Origin: Microtetraspora glauca
GTDB lineage: Bacteria; Actinomycetota; Actinomycetes; Streptosporangiales; Streptosporangiaceae
Direction of reading: 5' to 3'
DNA: 64,000 bases
NCBI GenBank assembly: GCA_001570385.1
Contig: BBYL01000009.1
Span: 124,001 to 188,000 of the forward strand
Positions within the stretch are counted from its first letter, which is position 1, and each line of letters starts with the position of its first letter. Shown in pieces: positions 36,523-44,937 of this stretch. The translations under genes were made by a program, and so were the position numbers. The notes beneath the pieces are model-generated. The model did not search any database. It saw nothing but the letters and a program-made list of their open reading frames with translations, and was not told the origin of the DNA.

Positions 36523-37079
36523 TTACGTCGGGAGCGGGATGCCGTGGGCGCGGAGTACTTCCCGGATGGCCTCTTCGGTGAGCCCGGTGTCGAGGGCGAT
36601 GGTGGTGAAGGGCTGGCCGGCGGCCTCAGCGGCGCTCATCCGGCCCTGGACGCGGTCGTAGCCGAGCCGGTCGGTGTCAGTGGAGAGCTGGCCGTGCCAG
36701 TCGTACGCGTCGTTCGTGCGGATGATTCGGCGGCCGACGCCGAGGTGTCCCCACGGGATCGTGAGCGACTTCGCGTTGACGCGGTACACCTCCCACCACG
36801 TGCCGTGGTGGAGGACGAAGTCGCCCTTGGTGAAGTCGGCGGCGGTCCAGATCTTCACCCCGGCGGCTTCGGCTTCGGCGATGATGCCCCGCCAATAGGT
36901 GATCTTGCCGGAGAGGCGGGTGGTGACCCGCGTGCGGCGACGAGTCGCACACGGGTCTTCCAGTGGGGCGCCTCGGCGATGCGCTGGTCGTCCGCGACCC
37001 GCAGGGTCTCCGGCGCCCACCTGGCCGACGTTTGGCCCCGGGCGTCACGCGGAGCCGTACGCCGCCTGGCCGTGGCCAT
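36523..37079 (-). pseudogene. DUF3560-type protein fragments
   Basis: Frame one from ATG 37079 reads WAPETLRVADDQRIAEAPHW. A second frame has GKITYWRGIIAEAEAAGVKI, WTAADFTKGDFVLHHGTWWE, VYRVNAKSLTIPW and ends at 36523 with a helix (LDTGLTEEAIREVLRAHGI). The central phrases match the C-terminal part of DUF3560 proteins, which are carried by actinobacterial plasmids and integrative elements. The frame change and missing N-terminus mark it as a relic of such an element. Confidence 0.55.
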
Positions 37080-37115
37080 ACGGGAACAGGGCCCTGGTCG
37101 GCGCGGTGTGCGCCG

Positions 37116-37346
37116 TCATGTCGGCCGGGTCCGATCCGCGGCGATGACCAGCACGCCCCCGAGGACCGCCAGGCTCAGATTCGCGTAGAGCTCGTAACCG
37201 GCCAGGAAGTCGATGCGCGGGAGGACAACGCGGTTGAAGTAGTTGAGGAAGGAGCCGAACACGGGTTGCACGGCCAGGTGGTCGATGGTTCCGCTGATGC
37301 CGGACACGACCAGGTAGAGACCGGCGAGCTGGAGGGCGTGGCGCAT
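37116..37346 (-). CDS. Small membrane protein, unknown function
   Basis: 76 residues, with two hydrophobic segments (about 5-33 and 48-68) around an aromatic loop FGSFLNYFNRVVLPRIDF. The frame is intact from ATG 37346. It is divergent from the sensor kinase at 37526 across 179 bases and may be part of its regulon. No family is recognised. Confidence 0.6.
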   Translation of the reverse strand: MRHALQLAGLYLVVSGISGTIDHLAVQPVFGSFLNYFNRVVLPRIDFLAGYELYANLSLAVLGGVLVIAADRTRPT

Positions 37347-37525
37347 GCCGCAACGCTAAGAGGGCGCCGTACGGACGCGGATCGGTCAAGGGGATCTCTC
37401 GCCGCCGACCGAAGTCGGTGCCGTCGGGCTCGCGCCCGACCGAAGCATCGGCAGCCGCGACTTCGGTATCGTCCCGTCGCCCGCCGGAGGCGATACCGCC
37501 GATCGCACCGTACGCTCGCGGGAGT

Positions 37526-38758
37526 ATGGACGCTTCCCCCACGGCGCCGGCGGCCCGGCGCGGCCTCCGGGACTGGTTCGTGGACACGGGCCTGTTCCTG
37601 CTCGCGGTCCTGTACGGCGTCGTGATGTCCGGCATGCGGCTGGACTCTCCACCGTTGCCCGTGCCGTTGTGGCTGTTCAACGTCGACCAGCTCACCGGCG
37701 TGCTGGGATGCGCGGCGTTGTGGCTGCGCCGCCGCCGTCCGGTGGAGCTCGCCGTGGTGCTGGTCGTCCTGTCGACGTTCTCCGAACTGGTCGCGGGCGC
37801 GATGCTGGTGGCACTGTTCACGGTCGCGGTGCACCGGCCGCCGCGCACCACGACGGCCGTCTTCGGGCTGAGCCTGCTCGCCGCGCTCGGCTACGTGGTG
37901 CTCAGGCCGGAACCCGACACGTCGCGCATGCTGCCGTGGCTGCTCGGCGTCACGATCCAGGGAGCGGCGGTCGGGTGGGGCCTGTTCGTCCACCACAGGC
38001 GGCGGCTCACCGCGTCGCTGCGCGACCGCGCCGCCCGCGCGGAGACCGAGGCGCGACTGCGGGCGGAGCAGGCGCAGCACCTCGCCCGCGAGGCGATCGC
38101 CCGGGAGATCCACGACGTGCTCGGCCACCGGTTGTCGCTGCTGAGCGTGCACGCGGGCGCGCTGGAGTTCCATCCCGACGCGCCGGCCGAGGACATCGCC
38201 CGCGCTGCCAAGGTGATCAGAGAGAGCGCCCACCAGGCGTTGCAGGATCTGCGCGAGGTCATCGGCGTCCTGCGCGCCCCGGTGGGGGAGTTGCCGCAGC
38301 CCGCCTTCGCCGACATCAGGGAACTCGCCGCGGAGTCGGGCCGGGCCGGCATGCGGGTGGACCTGTGCGAGGAACTCGCTTCGGCCGTCCCCGACTCCAC
38401 GGGTCGCACCGCGTACCGGATCGTGCAGGAGGCGCTGACCAACGCGCGCAAGCACGCCCCAGGAGCCGAGGTGCGCGTACGCCTGGCGGGGGCGCCGGGG
38501 GAGGGGGTGACCGTCGAGGTGCGCAACGCCGTACCCGGCCTCGCCGACGCCCCCGCCGCTCCCCGGTCCCTGACCGACGCGCTGCCAGGCTCCCAGCCCG
38601 GCTCCCTGCCCGGCGCGGGATCGGTGCCGGGCGCGCGATCCGGCCAGGGGCTGGTCGGGCTGGGCGAACGCGTCGCCCTGGCCGGCGGGCGGCTGGAGCA
38701 CGGCCCCACCGGCGCGGGTGACTGGCGGTTGTCGGCCTGGCTACCGTGGACGCCATGA
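37526..38758 (+). CDS. NarL-type sensor histidine kinase
   Basis: 410 residues. Five or six membrane helices (about 13-155) precede the dimerisation/phosphoacceptor region AREIHDVLGHRLSLLSVHAG, in which the His is phosphorylated. The HATPase part has the N-box QEALTNARKHAPGAE and a G-rich SGQGLVGLGERV. A Pro/Gly/Ser-rich insert (PGSQPGSLPGAGSVPGARS, near 345) lies inside the ATP-binding domain. I start at ATG 37526, after GGGAG. The stop overlaps the next ATG (ATGA), so kinase and regulator are coupled. Confidence 0.92.
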   Translation: MDASPTAPAARRGLRDWFVDTGLFLLAVLYGVVMSGMRLDSPPLPVPLWLFNVDQLTGVLGCAALWLRRRRPVELAVVLVVLSTFSELVAGAMLVALFTVAVHRPPRTTTAVFGLSLLAALGYVVLRPEPDTSRMLPWLLGVTIQGAAVGWGLFVHHRRRLTASLRDRAARAETEARLRAEQAQHLAREAIAREIHDVLGHRLSLLSVHAGALEFHPDAPAEDIARAAKVIRESAHQALQDLREVIGVLRAPVGELPQPAFADIRELAAESGRAGMRVDLCEELASAVPDSTGRTAYRIVQEALTNARKHAPGAEVRVRLAGAPGEGVTVEVRNAVPGLADAPAAPRSLTDALPGSQPGSLPGAGSVPGARSGQGLVGLGERVALAGGRLEHGPTGAGDWRLSAWLPWTP

Positions 38759-39438
38759 CCGCATCCGACCCCCGGCCCGTCGACGTACTGATCGCGGACG
38801 ACGACCCACTGGTGCGCTCCGGCCTGACGATGATGCTGGGCGGCGCCCCCGACATCCGCGTGGTCGCCGAGGCGGGTGACGGCGCCGAGGTGCTGTCGCT
38901 GGTCGACCGGCACACCCCCGACGTGGTGTTGATGGACATCCGGATGCCCCTGATGGACGGGCTGGCCGCCACCGAGGCCCTGCGTGCCCGGCGCGCCGCG
39001 CCGGAGGTCATCGTGCTGACCACCTTCGACGCCGACGAGCACGTCCTGCGCGCGCTTCGGGCCGGAGCCGCCGGGTTCCTCCTCAAGGACACTCCGCCGG
39101 CCGAGATCGTGGCCGCGGTGCGCCAGGTGGCGCGGGGCCATCCGGTCCTGTCCCCGGCGGTCACCCGGCGCCTCATCGCGCGGGTCGCGGAATCCGATCA
39201 CGACCGGCGGCGCGCTCGGGCCAGAGACCGCCTGGCGCTGCTGAACCACCGCGAGCGCGAGGTGGCCGTCGCGGTCGGCCAGGGCAGGTCGAACGCCGAT
39301 ATAGGCGCCGTGCTGTACCTCAGCGTCCCGACGGTGAAGACCCACGTCTCCGGCATCCTCACCAAGCTCGACCTGAACAACCGCGTCCAGATCGCCCTGC
39401 TGGTCAACGACGCGGGGCTGCTGGACGACGCCGGATGA
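38755..39438 (+). CDS. NarL-type response regulator
   Basis: 227 residues from ATG 38755, in an ATGA overlap with the kinase; GTG 38746 is the alternative. The receiver domain is complete: acidic pair in IADDDPLVRSGL, phospho-Asp in PDVVLMDIRMPLMDGLAATE, Thr in VIVLTTFDAD, Lys in GFLLKDTPP. The C-terminal LuxR helix-turn-helix is HREREVAVAVGQGRSNADIG with VPTVKTHVSGILTKL. It works with the kinase upstream; target genes are not evident. Confidence 0.93.
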   Translation: MTASDPRPVDVLIADDDPLVRSGLTMMLGGAPDIRVVAEAGDGAEVLSLVDRHTPDVVLMDIRMPLMDGLAATEALRARRAAPEVIVLTTFDADEHVLRALRAGAAGFLLKDTPPAEIVAAVRQVARGHPVLSPAVTRRLIARVAESDHDRRRARARDRLALLNHREREVAVAVGQGRSNADIGAVLYLSVPTVKTHVSGILTKLDLNNRVQIALLVNDAGLLDDAG

Positions 39439-39456
39439 CGGGCCGCTTCCCGCCGC

Positions 39457-40740
39457 TCATCGGCTGATCGCCTCCTCGCCGCTCTCCCCGTGTACGGCGA
39501 CGGCCGACCGGCGGGCGGCTGCGCCGTACAGGAGGGTGACGACCACGATGATGAGCGGGAACACGGTGGCGACGGTGAGGCCGGTGCGCAGCCCGGAGCC
39601 GCCGTCGTCCGGCAGCACCTCCGCGATCCGCCGCAACACGGTCTCCCCGGTGCCCGCGGCGTCGGCTGCGGCCCCGGCGATCCACGGGCCGACGGCGCCT
39701 CCGGCGTCGCCGAATACGGCGAGCATGCCGAACATGGCCGCGCCTCCGAGGGGGAATCGAGCCGAGGCGAGGCTGAAGGTCCCCGGCCACAGGAGGCTGA
39801 CGGCGAGTCCGCACACCGCGCAGCCGATCAGGCTGATGATCGGGTCACCCGACAGGCACACGACGAGATAGCAGGCGGTCGCCAGCGCTCCGCAGAAGAT
39901 CATGGCCGGGACCAGCGGGATGCGCTCGCCCCAGAGGCCGTAGACGATACGGCCGATGCCCATGAGGACGGCGAACAGGCACGGCCCGGCCAGGTCGCCC
40001 CACACCTTTGAAACGCCCAGCCCTTCTTCCGCGAACAGCGACGACCACTGCGACATGGTCAGCTCGGCCGCGCCCGCGGCGAGCATCAGCACGATCGCCG
40101 CGACGAAGGCGGGCGCGCTCAGCAACGCCTTCAGGGACGTACGGTGCTCGTCGGGCACGGTCGCGGGAAGCGGGACCTTCATGAAGGCCACCACGTTGAC
40201 CAGCGGCACGACGGCCCAGACGAGCGGCAGGATCTGCCAGGCGTCCTGCCCGATCCCGGCCAGCAGGAGCGTGCTGCCCGCCACCACGGCGACCTGGCCC
40301 CAGCAGTAGAAGGAGTGCAGCAGGCTCATCTGCGCCGCCTTGCCCTCCGCCGGGCTGGGCAGGGCGTCCACCACGGGGCTGACGAGCACCTCGAGCAGGC
40401 CGCCACCGACCGCGTAGACGACGACCGCCAGGCACAGTCCCAGGTACGGGGAGGGGACGACCGCCGGGGCCACCGCCAGCGACACCAGTCCCACGGCGGA
40501 CAGGGCGTGGGCGAGCACCAGCGGTACGCGGTAGCCGATCCGGTCGGCGTACCTGACCGCCACGATGTCGGTGACGAGCTGGGTCGCGAAGTTCAGCAGC
40601 ACCAGGCGGCCGAGCATCTCCAGCGGGACCTGGTAGCCGGTCTGGAAGACGATGAACAACAGCGGGGCGAGGTTGTTGACGATGGCCTGGGTGAACGAGC
40701 CGGTGTAGCAGGCGCGGCGGGTGTGCTCGAAGGTCGTCAT
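39457..40740 (-). CDS. MFS transporter (sugar/FucP-like type)
   Basis: 427 residues with about 12 membrane segments. The N-terminus opens TRRACYTGSFTQAIVNNLAP. Helix 2-3 carries ADRIGYRVPLVLAHAL in place of a strict motif A. Long loops are few. The layout matches MFS proteins related to FucP-type sugar importers or to efflux carriers of that branch; direction cannot be told. ATG 40740 has GGAAGAGG upstream at some distance. It converges on the response regulator with only 18 bases between stops. Confidence 0.82.
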   Translation of the reverse strand: MTTFEHTRRACYTGSFTQAIVNNLAPLLFIVFQTGYQVPLEMLGRLVLLNFATQLVTDIVAVRYADRIGYRVPLVLAHALSAVGLVSLAVAPAVVPSPYLGLCLAVVVYAVGGGLLEVLVSPVVDALPSPAEGKAAQMSLLHSFYCWGQVAVVAGSTLLLAGIGQDAWQILPLVWAVVPLVNVVAFMKVPLPATVPDEHRTSLKALLSAPAFVAAIVLMLAAGAAELTMSQWSSLFAEEGLGVSKVWGDLAGPCLFAVLMGIGRIVYGLWGERIPLVPAMIFCGALATACYLVVCLSGDPIISLIGCAVCGLAVSLLWPGTFSLASARFPLGGAAMFGMLAVFGDAGGAVGPWIAGAAADAAGTGETVLRRIAEVLPDDGGSGLRTGLTVATVFPLIIVVVTLLYGAAARRSAVAVHGESGEEAISR

Positions 40741-40907
40741 CGGGGGGACGTGCCTCTTCCTCGGACTGTGGGCCGGTGATCAGGCCAATCTCCCACATGC
40801 CCGGCTGACCGGACGTCCTGCGGTTGATCACAGAGGTCCGAGCGATGCTCCCCTCGGGCTCCTGATCCTCGACCGATCTCGCGGAGCCCGTTTCCCGATG
40901 GTGCGCT

Positions 40908-41204
40908 CTACAGTTCGACATCCCGTACGACGTCGAGATCGACGAAGCGCGGCGGGGAGTCGCACAACTCCTCCATCCGGTGCGCGAACTCGCTCGTCGC
41001 CGGAAGCGTGTTGTTCCGCATCGCCTCCTCATACGAGGGGAACTCGACGATCGACACGTAGTGCTCGGGCCGCTGGTGATCGCGTGCCAGCACCGTGTGC
41101 GTGGCCGTGCGCTCGCCCGCCGTCCGGGCGCACCACTCATCCAGGAGACTCTCCACCTCAGGCGCGTGGGAGGTCTCGTACTCGATGACCTGGACGAACC
41201 CCAT
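40908..41204 (-). CDS. Small dimeric alpha/beta-barrel-like protein
   Basis: 98 residues: FVQVIEYETSHAPEVESLLD, HTVLARDHQRPEHYVSIVEF, PSYEEAMRNNTLPATSEFAH. This is the ferredoxin-like fold of the ABM/EthD-type superfamily, whose members form dimeric barrels and act as small monooxygenases or unknown binders. GAAGGAGG lies 6 bases before ATG 41204. It stands alone. Confidence 0.8.
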   Translation of the reverse strand: MGFVQVIEYETSHAPEVESLLDEWCARTAGERTATHTVLARDHQRPEHYVSIVEFPSYEEAMRNNTLPATSEFAHRMEELCDSPPRFVDLDVVRDVEL

Positions 41205-41319
41205 CGGAGCACCTCCTTCTGGCTGGTCTCAGCTTGAGTCGACCGCCGCCGAATGCCCTGTTCAACCCGAATCCGGGCAAATCTCCGGAGAGATCTCGGT
41301 CCCGGGATTCCGGACAGCG

Positions 41320-41350
41320 GAACGCCCCCGGCGGTCTGCCGGGGGCGTTC
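41320..41350 (-). terminator. Hairpin terminator after the CHAP hydrolase gene
   Basis: GAACGCCCCCGGC (41320-41332), loop GGTCT, and GCCGGGGGCGTTC (41338-41350) form a perfect 13-pair stem 15 bases downstream of the minus-strand stop. T-run is absent. Confidence 0.85.
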
Positions 41351-41365
41351 TCGAAGTCACACCGA

Positions 41366-42019
41366 TCAGGCGGTGTAGACGGGGTAGCCGAAGCCCGTCA
41401 CCTGGCTCATCGGCCGGGTACGGATCTCGACCTTGCCGTTGCCGGTGTTGCCTTCGACGGTCTTGATCGTCCCGTCGCCGTTGTCCTTGATGACGAAGCC
41501 GACGTGGTCGATGCCGTAGATGTCCTTGCCGCCGTTCCAGTCGAAGAACACGACCGCGCCGGGCTTGGCGTTGGCGCCCCAGCGGTGGTTGTCCTGGAAC
41601 CACTTGGCGTGCTGGACGGTGTAGGCGTCCCAGCCGAGGACCGGCCGCAGGCCCGCCTGATCGCCGACCCAGGAGACGAACATGTCGCACCAGGGGGCGT
41701 TGGCGTAGGCGCCGGTGCTGCCGCCGTCACGGGCGACGGTCTCCTTGGCGCGGGGCGAGTTCATGTACCAGTCGTGGAACTTCGTGCCGCCGCCGGAGGC
41801 GTTCTCGCTGACGCCGACCTGGCTCTGCGCGATCTGCAGCAGCCGCGTGGCGCTCACCTTGGGCAGCGACGCGGCCTCCTTCAGGAGGGGGCTCATGGGA
41901 GCGGACGCGCTGGCGTGGACGGTGTCGGCGTGGGCGGCCGCCAGGGTCGCGGGCACGGCAGCGGTGGCCAGGACGCCGGTGATCAGGGCAGCACGCAGGT
42001 AAGTCTTGGGGGCTCGCAT
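41366..42019 (-). CDS. Secreted CHAP-domain peptidoglycan hydrolase
   Basis: 217 residues. A signal peptide (about 1-31, ATAAVPATLAAAHA) is followed by a linker and a helical segment, then a CHAP domain. The catalytic Cys is in NAPWCDMFVSWVGDQAG and the His in KDIYGIDHVGFVIKDNGDG, followed by the TIKTVEGNTGNG strand. CHAP enzymes cut peptide cross-links or the amide bond of peptidoglycan. The long leader contains a c-di-AMP riboswitch, in line with control of cell-wall hydrolases by this nucleotide in actinobacteria. The start ATG 42019 has AAGGGAG upstream. Confidence 0.93.
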   Translation of the reverse strand: MRAPKTYLRAALITGVLATAAVPATLAAAHADTVHASASAPMSPLLKEAASLPKVSATRLLQIAQSQVGVSENASGGGTKFHDWYMNSPRAKETVARDGGSTGAYANAPWCDMFVSWVGDQAGLRPVLGWDAYTVQHAKWFQDNHRWGANAKPGAVVFFDWNGGKDIYGIDHVGFVIKDNGDGTIKTVEGNTGNGKVEIRTRPMSQVTGFGYPVYTA

Positions 42020-42039
42020 TACGGGGGTCTACTCCCTTG

Positions 42040-42175
42040 CTTCCATGCCGCCTACCGGGTTAGCTGACGGGTTCGGGCGTGGAAGTCGCCCTACGGCACT
42101 GATGCCGATTCACCCCAGAAAGGTGGTGGGTCCCCGGCTCCGCGCGAACGCGGACTCGGCGGTCGACGGTCGGTT
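42040..42175 (-). ncRNA. c-di-AMP riboswitch (ydaO-yuaA motif)
   Basis: On the minus strand the leader has the conserved blocks CCGGGGACCCA, GGGGTGAATCGGC, GTAGGGCGA, CCCGAACCCGTCAGCTAACC and CGGTAGGCGG in the right order. It ends about 20 bases before the CHAP start codon, close to the AAGGGAG ribosome site. In actinobacteria this riboswitch class sits ahead of rpf, NlpC/P60 and CHAP genes and turns them off when c-di-AMP is high. Confidence 0.88.
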
Positions 42176-42252
42176 CCAGTGATGGATGACCGTGTCATCG
42201 GTTATGGGGCAGGCACACCTTGCAGAGGTCAGGTATGCGCCGTGTTCCCAAA

Positions 42253-42281
42253 ACGGTAATAGATCGCTTCAAATCGGTCAA
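42253..42281 (-). promoter_or_regulatory. Candidate promoter of the riboswitch-CHAP transcript
   Basis: On the minus strand TTGACC (42281-42276), 17 bases and TACCGT (42258-42253) fit a sigma-A promoter, with transcription starting near 42246 and the riboswitch about 70 bases in. A second CTTGACCGAT box lies 41 bases further upstream. Confidence 0.5.
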
Positions 42282-42747
42282 GTGAGGACAAACAGGGTCA
42301 TACCTCTGTAATGATCGGTCAAGAGTGGGGGTGCGGTACCACCATGGCGCCCGGTGATCGCTCGAACGGCGTGGTTTCGCCTGCCGCCAGGGGGATCCTG
42401 GCACCGTCGGCGCCCGCGCGAAGCCGACCGGTGTGACACGCCGCCGACCCCGGAAAGATTTACGTACGGATCTTCGCGATCACGCGGACGAGCCTGATTT
42501 CACGGGTCCGCGCCGCGACGTCCCCGGTGACGGGACGCTCGCGATCGATGCCGCCTTGACCCTGACGAGAACCAGGCAATCGGCAGGCAACGGCTGCCCC
42601 TCGACCTGGACGTCCAGCCGGCCGCTCGGCAGGTCACGCGTGCGCCGAAACCACCCGGCCCGTGGCCCGTTTCTGCCGTATTCCGGTGGCGCCCCCGGTA
42701 GATGCACCGACCCGGGCGGCCGAGTCTGTCGGATTGCCGTCCTGGTC
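42282..42747. other. Gap between the CHAP leader and the oxidoreductase gene
   Basis: The first 60 bases hold the second CTTGACCGAT element. From about 42340 to 42747 I see no gene that I can support. A minus-strand frame with LPSGRLDVQVEGQPLPADCL is open but lacks any start or context. Confidence 0.4.
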
Positions 42748-43671
42748 TCAGGGGACCAGAACGACCTTGCCGAGGTTACGGCGCGACTCGATGATCTCGT
42801 GGGCGCGCGCTGCTTCGGCGAGCGGGATTTCAGCGAATACGCGGGGCCGCAGTGTGCGGTTGCGGTGGAGTTCCCAGAGCTCGTCAAGCCAGCGCGCGTA
42901 CACCTCGGGCTTGCCCCGGGCGATGGCCGCCATCTGGAAGCCGATGACCGAGGCGCTCCGGATAAGCAGCTCGTACGCGTCGATTGTGCCGCCGCCCGAA
43001 CTGAAGGCGACCAGACGGCCGCCGGGGGCCAGGGCGCGCACCGCGGGGCTGAGGAGTTCTCCGCCGACCCCATCGATGACGATGTCGACCGGATCGCCCC
43101 AGGACTCGTCCCCGTAGAGCACGACCTCGTCGGCGCCGAGGGCGCGAACGAACTCCGTCTTGTCCGCACTGCTGACGGCCGCGACCACACGGGAGGCCCC
43201 GCCCGCCTTCGCATACTGCAGGGCGAGGGTTCCGACCGCACTGGCCGCTGCGGTGACCAGGACGGCGTCGCCGGGGTGGGGGCGGCCGGCCTCGTAGGCG
43301 CCGCGTGCCACCAGGCCGCTGCGGACCAGGGCCACGGCGTCGACGCCGGTCGCCCATTCGGGAATCGCGGAGGCCATCGCGTGGTGGATGAGGGCCAGTT
43401 CGGCATAGGCATGGGAGAAGGAGAGACCGGTGACGCGGTCGCCCACGGCGAACCCGGTGACGCCTTCACCGACGGCGGCGACGGTGCCTGCCACCTCTCC
43501 GCCGAGCGGGACGGGCTTGGCGCCCTCGCGCACCTTCCGTACGGCCGGCAGCGTGACACCGACCGCTTCGGCACGGACGAGCAGCTCACCCGGGCCGGGC
43601 TCTGGAACAGGGGCCTCCTCGATGAACAGAACCGCGGGGCCGCCGCTGACCTCATAGCGGACACGACGCAT
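42748..43671 (-). CDS. Zinc-independent quinone oxidoreductase-like MDR protein
   Basis: 307 residues. N-terminal GroES-like part (VPEPGPGELLVRAEAVGVTL, VGEGVTGFAVGDRVTG), then a Rossmann part with the NADPH motif VLVTAAASAVGTLALQYAKA and VRALGADEVVLYGD. It ends ARAHEIIESRRNLGKVVLVP, typical of the QOR branch of medium-chain reductases. No zinc ligands are seen. The usual substrate is a quinone or enone. ATG 43671 follows GGAGGTGTCC. It is divergent from a MarR gene and probably repressed by it. Confidence 0.9.
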   Translation of the reverse strand: MRRVRYEVSGGPAVLFIEEAPVPEPGPGELLVRAEAVGVTLPAVRKVREGAKPVPLGGEVAGTVAAVGEGVTGFAVGDRVTGLSFSHAYAELALIHHAMASAIPEWATGVDAVALVRSGLVARGAYEAGRPHPGDAVLVTAAASAVGTLALQYAKAGGASRVVAAVSSADKTEFVRALGADEVVLYGDESWGDPVDIVIDGVGGELLSPAVRALAPGGRLVAFSSGGGTIDAYELLIRSASVIGFQMAAIARGKPEVYARWLDELWELHRNRTLRPRVFAEIPLAEAARAHEIIESRRNLGKVVLVP

Positions 43672-43705
43672 GGACACCTCCGGATGTGACGTCAGCTCGA
43701 AGAAT

Positions 43706-43762
43706 CATTGGAATTCCCAATGGACGTTCAACATAGGGGGTAAGTCATTGGGATGTCCAATG
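43706..43762. promoter_or_regulatory. Two CATTGG-N5-CCAATG operators between MDR and MarR genes
   Basis: CATTGG-AATTC-CCAATG (43706-43722) and CATTGG-GATGT-CCAATG (43746-43762) are perfect-arm inverted repeats whose centres lie 40 bases apart, about four helical turns. They fill the 112-base divergent gap. They are the probable binding sites of the MarR protein. Confidence 0.8.
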
Positions 43763-43783
43763 ATTTTGGGATAGTTTGCTGCC

Positions 43784-44227
43784 ATGACTCCCACCGAACG
43801 CCCGCGCGCCCTGGCGCACATCCAGTCCCTGCCGAGCTGGCTGGCCGGCCAGGTCGCGGCGCGCGGCCGGAGCCTGGTCGCCGAGGCGATCGCCGAGGAA
43901 GGGCTGAAGCTGCCACATCACGCCGTGCTCGCGGCGGTGTCCGAGTACGGCCCGGTCGCCCAGGCGGATGTGGTGCGCCGCTTGGGCTTCGACGCGAAGG
44001 ACGTGGTCCTCCTGCTCAACGACCTGGAGGAAGCCGGGCTGGCGGTACGGGACCCCGATCCGCAGGACCGCCGCAAGAACGCGGTGACGGTGACACCGGC
44101 GGGCGCGCGGACCCTGAAACGGTGCGCGGAGCTGGCGGAGCGGGCCAACGCCGCACTCCTGGCGCCGCTCAGTGCGGCGGAAGGCCAACAGCTGGTGGAG
44201 CTGTTGGCCCGGGTGTACGAGGGGTAG
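43784..44227 (+). CDS. MarR-family regulator
   Basis: 147 residues. The winged helix is EYGPVAQADVVRRLGFDAKD, VVLLLNDLEEAGLAVRDPDP, QDRRKNAVTVTPAG. Helices on each side form the dimer. By family it is a repressor released by a phenolic or oxidising ligand. The ATG at 43784 lies 21 bases after the second operator, so autoregulation and control of the divergent oxidoreductase are likely. From 44228 to 44478 no gene is apparent. Confidence 0.92.
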   Translation: MTPTERPRALAHIQSLPSWLAGQVAARGRSLVAEAIAEEGLKLPHHAVLAAVSEYGPVAQADVVRRLGFDAKDVVLLLNDLEEAGLAVRDPDPQDRRKNAVTVTPAGARTLKRCAELAERANAALLAPLSAAEGQQLVELLARVYEG

Positions 44228-44478
44228 CGCCGCTCTACGCGTCTTATCGGCTGCCGGGAGCCGCTTCCGTCGTGACGCTGAAGGAAGGCGGCCATCCGCT
44301 CCATTGAGGGCTCGAAGCCAGGTGAGGAGAACCCGTACGGCGTGATATCTCGGTTTACTCGCGGGCCGGCGCTCGCCCTGACGCGGCGTCGCCGCCGAGA
44401 GGACTGGCGCGGGACGCCGCCGTACGTTCCCACCGCCTTGACGTTCTCGCCCGGGAACGGTGACAGCCGGCCGCCGGT

Positions 44479-44886
44479 TCAGCTGAGCGCGTGTCCGGTG
44501 GTGGCGTCGACGTGGCCGGGGATCTCGTCATGCCGGTCGCCGACACTCAGCGTTCCGGTCGGCTCGAACAACAGGATCGAGGCACCGCGGGCGGAGCATG
44601 GCCGGTGCTCGACTCCGCGCGGGACAACGAAGACCGATCCCTGGGGGAGTTCGACGACACGTTCCGGCTGGTCGTCGCCGGACTCGCCGTCGCGCAGGGC
44701 GATGCTCAGCTCTCCCGCGATGACCAGGAAGAACTCGTCGGTGTCGTCGTGGGCGTGCCAGACGTGTTCACCGGCCACCTTGGCGATCCGCACGTCATAG
44801 TCGTTCACTCGGGTCACGATCCGCGGACTCCACAGCTGGTCGAAACCGGCCAGCGCGGCGTGCAGGTCGATGGGCGTTTTCGTCAT
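44479..44886 (-). CDS. Cupin-domain protein
   Basis: 135 residues: VRIAKVAGEHVWHAHDDTDE with two His and a Glu of cupin motif 1, FFLVIAGELSIALRDGE, and motif 2 PQGSVFVVPRGVEHRPCSA. It is probably a small metal-binding enzyme or sensor. The long open frame upstream is only an artefact of GC-rich codons; ATG 44886 with AAGGAT is the sensible start. It is divergent from the AraC-type regulator at 44938, only 51 bases away, and probably under its control. Confidence 0.88.
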   Translation of the reverse strand: MTKTPIDLHAALAGFDQLWSPRIVTRVNDYDVRIAKVAGEHVWHAHDDTDEFFLVIAGELSIALRDGESGDDQPERVVELPQGSVFVVPRGVEHRPCSARGASILLFEPTGTLSVGDRHDEIPGHVDATTGHALS

Positions 44887-44937
44887 GTGCCGATCCTTAC
44901 GGTGGGGGATAGCTGCTGAAAGTGCTAGGAATCGCAT

